From CAZNNH01 sp964574335 (GTDB lineage: Bacteria; Acidobacteriota; Vicinamibacteria; Fen-336), in contig CAZNNH010000012.1 of assembly GCA_964574335.1 (NCBI GenBank), forward strand, positions 1 through 64,000: 64,000 nucleotides of DNA, written 5' to 3'. A program made the position numbers and the translations under genes. The notes under the pieces were generated by a model that saw only the letters and a program-made list of their open reading frames with translations, was not told the DNA's origin and did no database searches. Positions 1 to 7,640 of the stretch are shown here, piece by piece. The stretch's first letter is position 1, and each line of letters begins with the position of its first letter.

Positions 1-215
1 GGGTCCGAGTCGCTTCCGGCGATCTCGGCCAGCAACGAGGTGCTGGCGAGGCGCTTGACGGCGGCGCGGCGGACCCGGGCGTCCTCGTCGCCCTGGGCCA
101 TGCTGGCGATCAGGTCGGCTTGGTCGGACGGTAGCTGGCGGACGGCGGAGGCGCGCACCAAAGGGTCGGCGTTCTCCCAGTCCGGGCGGCGTCTGAATCT
201 CTCGAGTATCTGCAT
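1..215 (-). CDS. HEAT-repeat protein, N-terminal part (runs off the window)
   Basis: The minus strand reads from an ATG at 215 to the window edge without a stop, giving 71 residues. It begins MQILERFRRRPDWENADP and continues with helical repeat units (VRASAVRQLP, ARVRRAAVKRL, LLAEIAGSDSD). Such units are typical of HEAT repeats, and this opening resembles the N-terminus of long DUF349 proteins, which start with a HEAT array. The C-terminus lies outside the window, so neither length nor function can be settled. A second HEAT protein of similar style sits at 12042-13518. The gene runs in the same direction as the rhomboid gene, 74 bases upstream. Confidence 0.6.
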   Translation of the reverse strand, partial: MQILERFRRRPDWENADPLVRASAVRQLPSDQADLIASMAQGDEDARVRRAAVKRLASTSLLAEIAGSDSD

Positions 216-289
216 GAGGCTGCTCCGTCGCGACGCTCCCTCGCCCTTACCCTAACCGAGAAGCCGGCCTTTCGTCACTCAAGCGGGAG

Positions 290-1174
290 CTACCGGAAGT
301 ACGGCAGTCCAGTGATCACGGACGCCACCACCGAGGCCGCGGAGAGCAGGAGACAGACTAGGGCCGCGATCACGTGGTCGGCACGCTCGGGGCGCAGCGG
401 GTCGAGGAACCGAGCGGTCAGGTAGCCGCCGCCGAACCCGCCCAGGTGGGCCCAGTTGTCGATGCCGGGAAAGACGAAGCCGAGGATCACCAGCATCACC
501 ACGATCGACTTGGCCTGGCTGGAGATCAGCGAGCTGCCGGTTCGCCGGCCGTAGTAGAGCAGGGCGCCGACCAGACCGCAGATCGAGGCCGAGGCGCCGA
601 GCGTCCAGTCGGCCCCCCGGACGATCCGCGGCAGGCCCGCCAGCAGCAGGCCGGCGGTGCTGCTGGCCAGGAAGCCGACGATGGCGGCCACGGTGTAGAT
701 CAGGATCGCCCGGGCGCCGCCGTACAGGTGCGCCACCGCCGGGGCGATGCTGCGCACGGCCATCATGTTGAAGAGGATGTGGAGGACGCCGCCGTGCAGC
801 CATGCGGCGCTCAGCACCGTCCACCAGCGGCCAGCCACGTAGACGGGGACCGCGCCGCTGGCCCCGAAAAGGAAGATGGCGGCGCCGCTGGGCTCGAGCA
901 GGGCCAAACCCGCCGTCCGCACCCCCTGGATGTCCACGGCCAGCGTGCACAGGTAGAGGACGCCACAGCTCCACATCACGATCGGCACGAAGCCCAGGTC
1001 GGGTCCCAGCTTCCGGAACAGGCTGGCGAAACCCCACAACCCGGGGCGAAGGCGACCGCAGCTCAGGCACCGGTCGTCGTTGACGCCGACCAGTTGCCCG
1101 CAGGACGGGCACAGCACCGAACCGGTCCGCTGACGCTGGAACACGAGCCTCCTCGTCACCCCCACCGGGGGCAA
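290..1174 (-). CDS. Rhomboid-family intramembrane serine protease with N-terminal zinc ribbon
   Basis: This 294-residue integral membrane protease should cleave transmembrane substrates within the bilayer. A zinc ribbon is visible at the N-terminus (CPSCG at 22-26, CLSCG at 36-40). About six membrane segments follow. The catalytic elements are present: Gly-Ala-Ser at 193-195 (Ser195), His243 in NWAHLGGF, and the oxyanion helpers His127, His132 and Asn136 in HGGVLHILFN. The start is uncertain. The first in-frame codon is TTG at 1174, with GTG codons at 1165 and 1159. A -10-like TACAAT lies at 1181-1186, so the transcript may be nearly leaderless. It is separated from the upstream mtrB-type gene by a terminator. 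Substrates are unknown. Confidence 0.85.
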   Translation of the reverse strand: MPPVGVTRRLVFQRQRTGSVLCPSCGQLVGVNDDRCLSCGRLRPGLWGFASLFRKLGPDLGFVPIVMWSCGVLYLCTLAVDIQGVRTAGLALLEPSGAAIFLFGASGAVPVYVAGRWWTVLSAAWLHGGVLHILFNMMAVRSIAPAVAHLYGGARAILIYTVAAIVGFLASSTAGLLLAGLPRIVRGADWTLGASASICGLVGALLYYGRRTGSSLISSQAKSIVVMLVILGFVFPGIDNWAHLGGFGGGYLTARFLDPLRPERADHVIAALVCLLLSAASVVASVITGLPYFR

Positions 1175-1211
1175 GGGCGAATTGTAGCCTGGACGGGGCC
1201 GGGTGACCGCC

Positions 1212-1260
1212 CCAAGAGAAAAGCGGGTGGAGGCGCCCCATAGGACGCATCCACCCGCTC
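1212..1260 (-). terminator. Rho-independent terminator of the cytochrome/porin operon
   Basis: Read on the minus strand just after the stop of the porin gene, a 10-bp stem (AGCGGGTGGA at 1250-1259, pairing with TCCACCCGCT at 1222-1231) is followed by TTTTCTCTT. Position, perfect stem and T-rich tail fit an intrinsic terminator. It also insulates the downstream rhomboid gene. Confidence 0.75.
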
Positions 1261-1282
1261 AGGGCCCGGTCGACCGGGACGG

Positions 1283-3562
1283 CTACCAGTTGTACTTCAG
1301 CGTCAGCCAGGCCACCCAGGCGTCGTAGTCGCCGTTGTTGGTGGCCAGGAAGAACGAGCCCGGCATGTAGTTGAGCGTCCCGATGGTCTGGGCGTCCTCG
1401 ATCTTGTAGTCCTCGTAGAAGGCGCCGGCGACCGCCGCCCAGCTCGGCGAGATGTGGTACTGGAGCTGGCCGCGGACGTGGAGCAGCTTGGTGTCGTCGT
1501 ACAGCGGAATGTCCTCGGGGGTCCCACGGTTGGCCCCGGCGGTGAAGGCGTTGTTGCCGTCGGCCTTCTGCCAGCGGGCGAAGACGTTCAGGTCCCACTT
1601 CTCGGGCTGGAGGACGAAGTCGGCGCCGGCGCCGAAGCTGTCCACCTTGTCGGCGACGGCCGAGGTCCAGCCGTCGGCCGGGTCGAAGCTCAGCGAGCCC
1701 CCGCTCTGGCGCCCGGCCAGGAACTGGTCGATGTCCTCGCGGGTGTAGAAGGCGTAGAAGCTGGCGCGGTCGCTGGGGGTGAAGTCACCCTCCACGTTGA
1801 AGGTGGCGTAGTCCGAGCTCTGCAGGCCGAGCGGGCTCTCGCTGCCGGGCTCGAGCTCGAACGGCACCGGGTCCTGGTCGTAGTCTTCCTTGTTCTTCAT
1901 GTAGGAGACGAAGACCCCGACCTTGTCGCCGGGCGAGAGCTGGATGGTGCCGCCGAACCGCTTCACGTCGCGTTGGGCCAGGTCGGACCGGCGGAGCGTG
2001 GTCTGGTTGCTGACCGGCTCCGGCTCGATGAAGGAGGTGTCCTCGCAGCTCGGGTCGGCGGGGGCCCCGCAGGAGAGGGACAGGGTGGCATAGGCGTCGT
2101 AGTCGCGGCGGGTCTTCTCGAAGAGGCCGCGCACCACCACCCAGCCGTTGGCCCGGTAGTCGGCGGCGAAGCGGAAGCCGTTCTCGGTGGTGTTCTCGGT
2201 CTCGCGGTAGGTACGGTCGCGCTTGGAGTACTTGTAGCCGGCCTCCAGGTTCACGTCGCCGAGGTTGTAGACCGCCTTGGCGTCGAAAAGGCTGTTGGTG
2301 AAGCCGAAGGGGACGGTGATCCGCGGGAACTCCTCCCACACCGCGTCGAAGCGAACGTAGCCCTCGTCGAAGCGGACGCGGGGCGTCTGGTTGTCGTTCT
2401 CGTAGCGACGGAAGCGCGCGGTCAGGGTCAGGTCATCGGTGAGACGGGTGGTGAACAGGCCGTTCAGCGACATCGTGTCGATCTTGCCGTCGAGCGTCGA
2501 CACCGGCAGGCCGGCAGCGGCGGCCTCCTCTCCTTCGGGCGTCAGGATCGCCGTGTTGGTGGTGTAGGGGATCAGCGGTGTCTCATCCTGTTTCCAGCTC
2601 CCGATCGCCAGGTCGGCGGTCAGCCGGGTGCGATCACCGAGCTTCAGGGTGGCACCCACCGACCCGGTGTAGGCCTTGTTGTCCGGCGCCAGCGCCATCA
2701 GGCCTTGCGTCGCTCCGTCGATGGTGGAGCTGCTGGGGGCCGTGTAGGCGGAGCCACTGGTCGAGTCGTAGTAGCGGAACGGGTTGTCCCAGGTGAAGGT
2801 GTTGAAAGCGTTCTTGAAATCGTTGAGGTGGAGCGACGCCCGGGCCACCCCCCAGCTCCCGCTGAAGCTCAGGTTCACGCCCAGGTCCTGGGTGATGTAG
2901 CGCAGCGGCTCGGGGGTCTCCACGACGTTGCTGAAGCCGAACGAGCTCCCGTTGGCGGCGCGCGTCCCGGAGCGCCGCTCGTGCTGGTAGGTGATGCCGA
3001 TGTCGTAGGGGGCGTCCTTCGGGGAGACGCTGAAGGCCAGGCTGCTCCGGTCGCGGTTGAGCTTCAGGTCGATGTTGGAGGGTGCGGCCTCCAGGCTCGG
3101 GGTCACCAGGGCCAGCAGCGAGTTGTAGTTGATGCCGCCCGGCAGGCCGGCCTCGAGCTGGGTCTGGAACGCCTGCTGCAGGGTGTCGCTGAGCAGGTAC
3201 GCGTTCTCCTGGGTGGGACGAAGCAGGCTGTTGCCGCCGTTGCCGAAGTTGTGCGGGATGCCGACGTAGCTGGCCTTGAGGCGGAATGTGCCGTTGTCGG
3301 CGAACAGGCCCAGCCGCTGATCGCGCTGGGTGATGTCCCGGCCCCAGATGTCGTAGCGGAAGTCGCCCTTCTTCCCCTGGAAACGGATCAGGGGCACCAC
3401 CGCACCCTGGGGGATGTCACGGTACTCGAGGAACTTCGACGAAATGGTGCTGGCGTCGCGCTGGAGCGCGCCCAGCTCCACCTCGCCGTGTTGGTAGTCT
3501 TCCTGGGCCACGAGCGGGCTGGCCAGGGCGAGCACGGCCAAGGCTGGGATCAAGCGCTTCAT
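1283..3562 (-). CDS. MtrB/PioB-family outer-membrane beta-barrel (decahaem-cytochrome-associated porin)
   Basis: The 759-residue product starts with a signal peptide (MKRLIPALAVLALASPLVAQ) and then alternates short polar and aromatic strands, ending in LTLKYNW, a terminal beta strand with a C-terminal aromatic as in outer-membrane barrels. The region around DFRYDIWGRDITQRDQRL matches the MtrB/PioB family. These porins sheath a periplasmic decahaem cytochrome so that electrons can cross the outer membrane. The immediate upstream gene encodes such a cytochrome, with only 5 bases between them. I chose ATG 3562 over GTG 3571 because GGGAGG lies 8 bases before it. The N-terminal CxxC seen in Shewanella MtrB is absent. 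No extracellular terminal cytochrome is encoded next to it. Confidence 0.88.
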   Translation of the reverse strand: MKRLIPALAVLALASPLVAQEDYQHGEVELGALQRDASTISSKFLEYRDIPQGAVVPLIRFQGKKGDFRYDIWGRDITQRDQRLGLFADNGTFRLKASYVGIPHNFGNGGNSLLRPTQENAYLLSDTLQQAFQTQLEAGLPGGINYNSLLALVTPSLEAAPSNIDLKLNRDRSSLAFSVSPKDAPYDIGITYQHERRSGTRAANGSSFGFSNVVETPEPLRYITQDLGVNLSFSGSWGVARASLHLNDFKNAFNTFTWDNPFRYYDSTSGSAYTAPSSSTIDGATQGLMALAPDNKAYTGSVGATLKLGDRTRLTADLAIGSWKQDETPLIPYTTNTAILTPEGEEAAAAGLPVSTLDGKIDTMSLNGLFTTRLTDDLTLTARFRRYENDNQTPRVRFDEGYVRFDAVWEEFPRITVPFGFTNSLFDAKAVYNLGDVNLEAGYKYSKRDRTYRETENTTENGFRFAADYRANGWVVVRGLFEKTRRDYDAYATLSLSCGAPADPSCEDTSFIEPEPVSNQTTLRRSDLAQRDVKRFGGTIQLSPGDKVGVFVSYMKNKEDYDQDPVPFELEPGSESPLGLQSSDYATFNVEGDFTPSDRASFYAFYTREDIDQFLAGRQSGGSLSFDPADGWTSAVADKVDSFGAGADFVLQPEKWDLNVFARWQKADGNNAFTAGANRGTPEDIPLYDDTKLLHVRGQLQYHISPSWAAVAGAFYEDYKIEDAQTIGTLNYMPGSFFLATNNGDYDAWVAWLTLKYNW

Positions 3563-3567
3563 GGCCC

Positions 3568-4482
3568 TCACCTCCCGAGATAGGGCCCGGACGGGGCGTT
3601 GGAGCCGTGGACGTTCTGGTGGCAGTTCTTGCAGGAGTGCTCGATCGCCCGGTTGCTGGCGGTGGCCGCAGTCAGGGTGCCGTAGTTGCGGCCGTCATAA
3701 AGGGTGCCCGGGTGCCGGGTGTTGAGGTGGCAACGCTGGCACAGGTATGGCAGCTTGGCCACCAGCAGCTTGTCGTGGTTCGAGCCGTGCGGGTTGTGGC
3801 AGTTGAGGCAGTCCTCGCGAACCGGGGCGTGCTCCCACAGGAACGGGCCGCGCTTCTCGGTGTGGCACTGGTAGCACAGCTCGTTGGTCCAGTCGGCGCG
3901 GATCATCTTCGGCCGGCTGCCGTCGTGGGGGTTGTGGCAGCTCGTGCAGGTCATCAGGCCCTCACGCACCGGGTGGTGCGAGGTGCGCATCGCCATGGCC
4001 CGCATCGCCGGGTGGCACGAGTAGCAGGTCTCGGCCTCGTCCGCGTGCTTGAGCTGGTGCTGGGCGGACTCGGGGCTGTGGACCGAGTGGCACTGGATGC
4101 ACTTGACGCCGCGGCGGTCGTGGGGGCTCCCCGCCCAGGTGGGGTTGTGCGACGTCTCATGACATGTGAGGCAGATCTGGTTGGCGGCCTTCGGCTCGAG
4201 CGACGTGATCGAGGGGCCGGGCGTCTCCTCGCCTTCCATGCGCCCCTTCTGGTGCTCGAGGGCGCCAGCGTGGCACGACAGGCACTGCTGCTCGAGGCCG
4301 GCGTGGTGGGTGCGGTCGAACCGGTGCAGCATGTCCTGGTGGCAAGTGCGGCACTCCAAGGTCTCGCCCCCCGAGGTGTCGGCCGCCGGCGGGGAAGCGC
4401 CCGTGTCCTGCGCGGCAAGCGCGGCGAGGCTGGGCAGGAGTAGGGCCGCCGCTCCTGCGAGCCACATCCGAGGCAGTCTCAT
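3568..4482 (-). CDS. Periplasmic decahaem c-type cytochrome (MtrA/DmsE-like)
   Basis: The 304-residue protein has a signal peptide (MRLPRMWLAGAAALLLPSLAALAAQ) and exactly ten CxxCH haem-binding motifs spread evenly through the chain (CRTCH, CLSCH, CLTCH, CIQCH, CYSCH, CTSCH, CYQCH, CLNCH, CQRCH, CKNCH). Size, haem count and coupling to a MtrB-type barrel identify it as the MtrA/DmsE half of a porin-cytochrome conduit. It would accept electrons in the periplasm and pass them through the barrel encoded next. ATG 4482 is preferred over TTG 4488 because AAGGAG lies 6 bases upstream. The donors are probably the cytochromes encoded divergently at 5177-8469; that is inference. Confidence 0.92.
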   Translation of the reverse strand: MRLPRMWLAGAAALLLPSLAALAAQDTGASPPAADTSGGETLECRTCHQDMLHRFDRTHHAGLEQQCLSCHAGALEHQKGRMEGEETPGPSITSLEPKAANQICLTCHETSHNPTWAGSPHDRRGVKCIQCHSVHSPESAQHQLKHADEAETCYSCHPAMRAMAMRTSHHPVREGLMTCTSCHNPHDGSRPKMIRADWTNELCYQCHTEKRGPFLWEHAPVREDCLNCHNPHGSNHDKLLVAKLPYLCQRCHLNTRHPGTLYDGRNYGTLTAATASNRAIEHSCKNCHQNVHGSNAPSGPYLGR

Positions 4483-4744
4483 CGGCAACTCCTTACAGTG
4501 GGCTCGCTTCGTCGGTCGGCCTCCGAATCGAAAGGGAACGGAGGATGGCTGTGGCCGCCTGCCGAGCGAGCTTACCGGCTATCGGGACAGTTCCCCAATT
4601 GCCGTAGTGGGAATTTATCGCAAGTCGCGAGCGCGGCACCATGGTCCAAATGAACTATTTGACGGATCTGGTGCCGGGTCGCGGCCGGCTAGAAGGCGCC
4701 AAGGGGCTCCGCTGCAACGAGTTGAGCGTCCCTCGGGGCGCCCC

Positions 4745-4777
4745 GGAGGCGCCCTGGTGGGGACCAGGAGCGCCTCG
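4745..4777 (-). terminator. Strong stem-loop after the HTH regulator gene (terminator-like, no U-tract)
   Basis: GAGGCGC-CCTGGT at 4746-4758 pairs with ACCAGG-(A)-GCGCCTC at 4763-4776 around a GGGG loop, ending 6 bases from the stop of the HTH gene. There is no T-run, so it may be an attenuator or RNA-stabilising hairpin rather than a classical terminator. The rest of 4483-4744 is non-coding. It should contain the promoter of the decahaem cytochrome operon; an A/T-rich patch at 4606-4624 is the only candidate I see. Confidence 0.4.
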
Positions 4778-4781
4778 GGGC

Positions 4782-5006
4782 TCAGTCGCGCCGCAAGCTG
4801 AGCCTGAGCTGCTCGATGGCCGACCGCTCGAAGCGATGATGACCGCCGAGCGTCAGGTGGCTGGGCAGCCGCCCCTCACGGGCCCAGCGGGTCACGGTGT
4901 TGGGTGAGACGCCCAGCAGCCGCGCCACGTCGGCACGGCTCATGAAGTCCTCGTGGACGATTCCGGAGCTCGGATTGACCTGTCTCGAATGGGGCATGAC
5001 GCTCAT
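4782..5006 (-). CDS. Small MerR/excisionase-type helix-turn-helix DNA-binding protein
   Basis: The product is up to 74 residues and is almost entirely one winged-helix DNA-binding domain: SRADVARLLGVSPNTVTRWA (HTH), then EGRLPSHLTLGGHHRFERSAIEQL, the wing typical of BldC/excisionase-like proteins. It lies between the divergent cytochrome clusters and is a natural candidate regulator for one or both. The start is ambiguous. ATG 5006 gives 74 aa, ATG 4997 gives 71, and ATG 4943 (53 aa) has CGAGGA five bases before it. A promoter-like pair ending at 5007 would make ATG 5006 lie upstream of its own transcription start, so a shorter form is likely. The recognised site is unknown; see the inverted repeat at 5048-5083. 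Confidence 0.8.
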   Translation of the reverse strand: MSVMPHSRQVNPSSGIVHEDFMSRADVARLLGVSPNTVTRWAREGRLPSHLTLGGHHRFERSAIEQLRLSLRRD

Positions 5007-5035
5007 ACTCTAGTGCTGACCTCGAGCGAATCCAA
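5007..5035 (-). promoter_or_regulatory. Candidate sigma-70-type promoter for the HTH gene
   Basis: On the minus strand TTGGAT (5035-5030) and TAGAGT (5012-5007) are separated by 17 bases. Predicted transcription would begin near 5000, at the ATG at 4997, giving a nearly leaderless message. Weak evidence from spacing and hexamers only. Confidence 0.35.
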
Positions 5036-5047
5036 TGAGTTTGATGC

Positions 5048-5083
5048 TTCCGGCACATGAGGCATTTGTATCATTTGCCGGAA
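5048..5083. promoter_or_regulatory. Inverted repeat between divergent cytochrome regulator and cytochrome genes (candidate operator)
   Basis: TTCCGGCA at 5048-5055 and TGCCGGAA at 5076-5083 form perfect 8-bp arms with a 20-bp spacer, so arm centres are 28 bp apart. The spacer is A/T-rich compared with the surroundings. It lies upstream of the HTH gene and just upstream of the plus-strand promoter at 5111-5140, the position expected for an operator used by the HTH protein. Binding is inferred. Confidence 0.45.
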
Positions 5084-5110
5084 ATTGTCCTCTCATGGCG
5101 CTCGAAGGCC

Positions 5111-5140
5111 TTGCGACGGCCCGGTCCGGCCGAGGATAAT
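5111..5140 (+). promoter_or_regulatory. Candidate promoter for the monohaem cytochrome gene
   Basis: TTGCGA (5111-5116) and GATAAT (5135-5140) are 18 bases apart, and the ATG at 5177 follows with a strong ribosome binding site. The spacer is GC-rich and self-complementary. Assigned from hexamer match and location only. Confidence 0.45.
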
Positions 5141-5176
5141 CCAAGCCTTCGAGCCGGCGACCAAGGAGGTGGATGG

Positions 5177-5524
5177 ATGCGGCGTCTTGTTGGTGCAGTC
5201 GTTCTCGCGGCGTGGGCCCTGGCCCTGGCCGCCCCCGCCATGGCAGCTGACATGGCCCAGATCGAGAAGGGCAAGGAAGTCTACACAGCTCAGAAGTGCA
5301 AGATGTGCCATGCCATCGAAGGCGTGGGCAACAAGAAGGGCTCCCTCGACGGGGTCGGCAGCAAGCTCAGCGCCGAGGAGCTGAAGGCCTGGATCACCGA
5401 TGCCAAGGAGATGGCAGCCAAGGCGAAGGCCGAGCGCAAGCCCGCGATGAAGAACTACGAGCTGCCCGAGGCGGACCTCGAGGCCCTCGTGGCGTACCTG
5501 TCGAGCCTCAAGAAGGCCGACTAG
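5177..5524 (+). CDS. Small monohaem cytochrome c (class I-like), periplasmic
   Basis: The 115-residue protein has a signal peptide cleaved near APAMAAD, one haem site CKMCH at 41-45, and a plausible distal methionine ligand Met91 in KPAMKNYELP. It ends in the usual C-terminal helix LEALVAYLSSL. It would shuttle electrons in the periplasm. I chose ATG 5177 because AAGGAGGT ends 6 bases before it; longer readings lack a signal peptide at the N-terminus. A strong terminator follows, so it may be its own transcription unit, though the 19-haem and cytochrome b genes lie just downstream in the same direction. Confidence 0.9.
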   Translation: MRRLVGAVVLAAWALALAAPAMAADMAQIEKGKEVYTAQKCKMCHAIEGVGNKKGSLDGVGSKLSAEELKAWITDAKEMAAKAKAERKPAMKNYELPEADLEALVAYLSSLKKAD

Positions 5525-5537
5525 CCGCTCTCGACGT

Positions 5538-5570
5538 GATCTGGCCCGGTCCCCCGGGCCAGATCCTTTT
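5538..5570 (+). terminator. Rho-independent terminator after the monohaem cytochrome gene
   Basis: A perfect 12-bp stem (GATCTGGCCCGG at 5538-5549 with CCGGGCCAGATC at 5554-5565) closes a TCCC loop and is followed by CTTTT. It begins 14 bases after the stop codon. Confidence 0.85.
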
Positions 5571-5630
5571 CGCCAGGTGGATCATCTGCTCCATTCCCTT
5601 CGAATCCACCACGCGATACCTTCAGTCGGG

Positions 5631-7640
5631 ATGTGGGTTCGATGGTTGGGGGTGTGTCTGGCGCTGATGGTGGCGCCGGCGTGGGCTCGGGCGCAGGAGA
5701 ACGCCGACTGCCTGGTCTGCCACGAGGATCGCGAGCTCACCGCCGAACGGGGCGGGAAGACCGTCCCGCTGTTCGTGGACGAAGGACGCCTCCACCGATC
5801 GGTCCACGCTGACGTCCCGTGCGTGGGCTGCCACGCCGACCTCGACGGCCAGGAGCTGCCCCACGACACCCCGCTCGAGGCCGTCGAGTGCGGCGGTTGC
5901 CACGACGAGGAGTGGGAGCAGCACCGGTCGTCGCTTCACGGCAAGGCGGTGGCGCGGGGGGACCCGCTGGCGCCGCGTTGCAGGACCTGCCACGGCAGCC
6001 ACGAGGTGCGCGCGGTCAGCGACCCCGACTCGCCGGTGGCCACCCTGCGGATCCCGTTCCTCTGCGGGGGCTGCCACAGCGAGGGCGGCCCGGTCCAGAA
6101 GCAGCGGGAGATCCATCAGGACCACATCCTCGAGAACTACTCGGAGAGCATCCACGGCGAGGGGCTGCTCAAGAAGGGCCTGATCGTGGCGCCCACCTGC
6201 GCCTCGTGCCACACCGCCCACGCGATCCGGCCCCACACCGACCCACAGTCCTCGATCTCCCGCAACCGGATCGCCCAGACCTGCTCCCGGTGCCACGCCG
6301 AGATCGAGGCGGTGCATCGGAAGGTGATCAAGGGCGAGCTGTGGGAGAAGCAGGCCCACGTCCTGCCCGCCTGCGTCGACTGCCACCCGCCGCATCAGAT
6401 CCGTAAGGTCTACTACGACCAGGGGATGGCGGACGCCGACTGCCTCACCTGCCACGCCAAGCGGGAGCTTCGGGCCCAGGACGGGCGCCCCCTCTTCGTC
6501 GAGCGTGGCACGCTGGTGCTCTCGGCTCACGCCGGCGTCTCCTGCTCCCAGTGCCACTCCGAGGTGAACGCCTCGCACCAGCGACCGTGCGAGACGATCC
6601 GCTCCAAGGTCGACTGCGCGGCCTGCCACGCGGAGGTGGGCGGCCTGTTCGTCGCCAGCATCCACGGCCAGCTACTGGCGGCGGGAGACGAGAACGCCCC
6701 TCAGTGCAAGGAGTGCCACGGCACCCACGACGTGCTGGGCAAGAAGAACCAGGACTCGCCGATCTTCCCCACCAACATCCCCACCCTCTGCGCCCGTTGC
6801 CACCGCGAGGGGGAGCGGGCGGCGGTACGGTACGAGGGCTCGCAGCACGAGATCGTCGACCACTACGCCGAGAGCATCCACGGCAAAGGCCTGCTGAAGA
6901 GCGGCCTCACCGTCACCGCCACCTGCGCTAGCTGCCACACCGCCCACAGCGAGCTGCCGGCCGCCGACCCACGCTCGAGCGTCCACCCGAGCAACGTGCC
7001 GAAGACCTGCGGTGCCTGCCACCACGGCATCGAGCAGCAGTTCGAGCGCAGCGTGCACGCCACTGCCGAGGGGGAGCCGGGCAAGGAGCTTCCGGTCTGC
7101 AGCTCCTGCCACAGCGCCCACACCATCCGCCGCGCCGACGAGGACGGCTTCAAGCTCCAGATCATGGAAACCTGCGGCCACTGCCACGAGGAGATCGCCC
7201 TCACCTACTTCGACACCTTCCACGGCAAGGTCTCCCAGCTCGGCTTCACCAAGACCGCCAAGTGCTACGACTGCCACGGCGCCCACGACATCCTGCCGCC
7301 CTCGGACCCGGCCTCGCACCTCAGCCGGCAGAACGTGGTGACCACCTGCCAGAAGTGCCACCCCGGCGCCACCCGACGCTTCGCCGGCTACCTGACCCAC
7401 GCCACCCACCACGACCCGCGCCGCTACCCCTACTTGTACTGGACCTTCTGGGGGATGACCACGCTGCTGCTCGCCACCTTCGTCTTCGGCGGGCTGCACA
7501 CGCTGCTCTGGATCCCGCGTGCCTTGCAGATGCGGCGGGAGCTGCGGCGGGAGGCCCAGCAGCAGGCGGTCGCCGAGCCGGCGCCTCTCCAACCCGACGC
7601 CCCGCCAGGACCCGATCGCGATGACAGCAGCGCCTCGTAG
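5631..7640 (+). CDS. 19-haem c-type cytochrome with C-terminal membrane anchor, internally duplicated
   Basis: The 669-residue protein has a signal peptide (MWVRWLGVCLALMVAPAWARAQ), nineteen CxxCH motifs beginning at residue 27, and one hydrophobic segment near the C-terminus (YWTFWGMTTLLLATFVFGG) followed by a basic, then Pro-rich tail. The chain is a tandem duplication. The first half (DCLVCHEDREL through ESIHGEGLLKKGL and TCASCHTAH) recurs from about residue 271 (DCLTCHAKREL through ESIHGKGLLKSGL and TCASCHTAH). It overlaps the cytochrome b gene by 20 bases. The pair resembles quinol-oxidising cytochrome b/multihaem complexes of metal reducers. It probably takes electrons from the b subunit and passes them to the decahaem conduit. 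The start is chosen for the signal peptide; the Shine-Dalgarno is weak. Confidence 0.88.
   Translation: MWVRWLGVCLALMVAPAWARAQENADCLVCHEDRELTAERGGKTVPLFVDEGRLHRSVHADVPCVGCHADLDGQELPHDTPLEAVECGGCHDEEWEQHRSSLHGKAVARGDPLAPRCRTCHGSHEVRAVSDPDSPVATLRIPFLCGGCHSEGGPVQKQREIHQDHILENYSESIHGEGLLKKGLIVAPTCASCHTAHAIRPHTDPQSSISRNRIAQTCSRCHAEIEAVHRKVIKGELWEKQAHVLPACVDCHPPHQIRKVYYDQGMADADCLTCHAKRELRAQDGRPLFVERGTLVLSAHAGVSCSQCHSEVNASHQRPCETIRSKVDCAACHAEVGGLFVASIHGQLLAAGDENAPQCKECHGTHDVLGKKNQDSPIFPTNIPTLCARCHREGERAAVRYEGSQHEIVDHYAESIHGKGLLKSGLTVTATCASCHTAHSELPAADPRSSVHPSNVPKTCGACHHGIEQQFERSVHATAEGEPGKELPVCSSCHSAHTIRRADEDGFKLQIMETCGHCHEEIALTYFDTFHGKVSQLGFTKTAKCYDCHGAHDILPPSDPASHLSRQNVVTTCQKCHPGATRRFAGYLTHATHHDPRRYPYLYWTFWGMTTLLLATFVFGGLHTLLWIPRALQMRRELRREAQQQAVAEPAPLQPDAPPGPDRDDSSAS

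Noticed and set aside
1454..3583. A 709-codon open frame on the plus strand opposite the porin gene
   Set aside because: It lies exactly antisense to a clear MtrB-type gene with signal peptide and terminator. Its product is low-complexity Gly/Val/Ala/Glu/Arg-rich, as expected from GC-rich antisense frames.
4268..4290. Sigma-54-like TGGCACG word near 4273
   Set aside because: It lies within the decahaem cytochrome coding region, on the strand opposite to transcription, and no gene start follows.
4641..4907. Plus-strand frame covering the HTH regulator region
   Set aside because: It is antisense to the HTH gene and includes the hairpin at 4745-4777. No coding pattern or family resemblance is visible.
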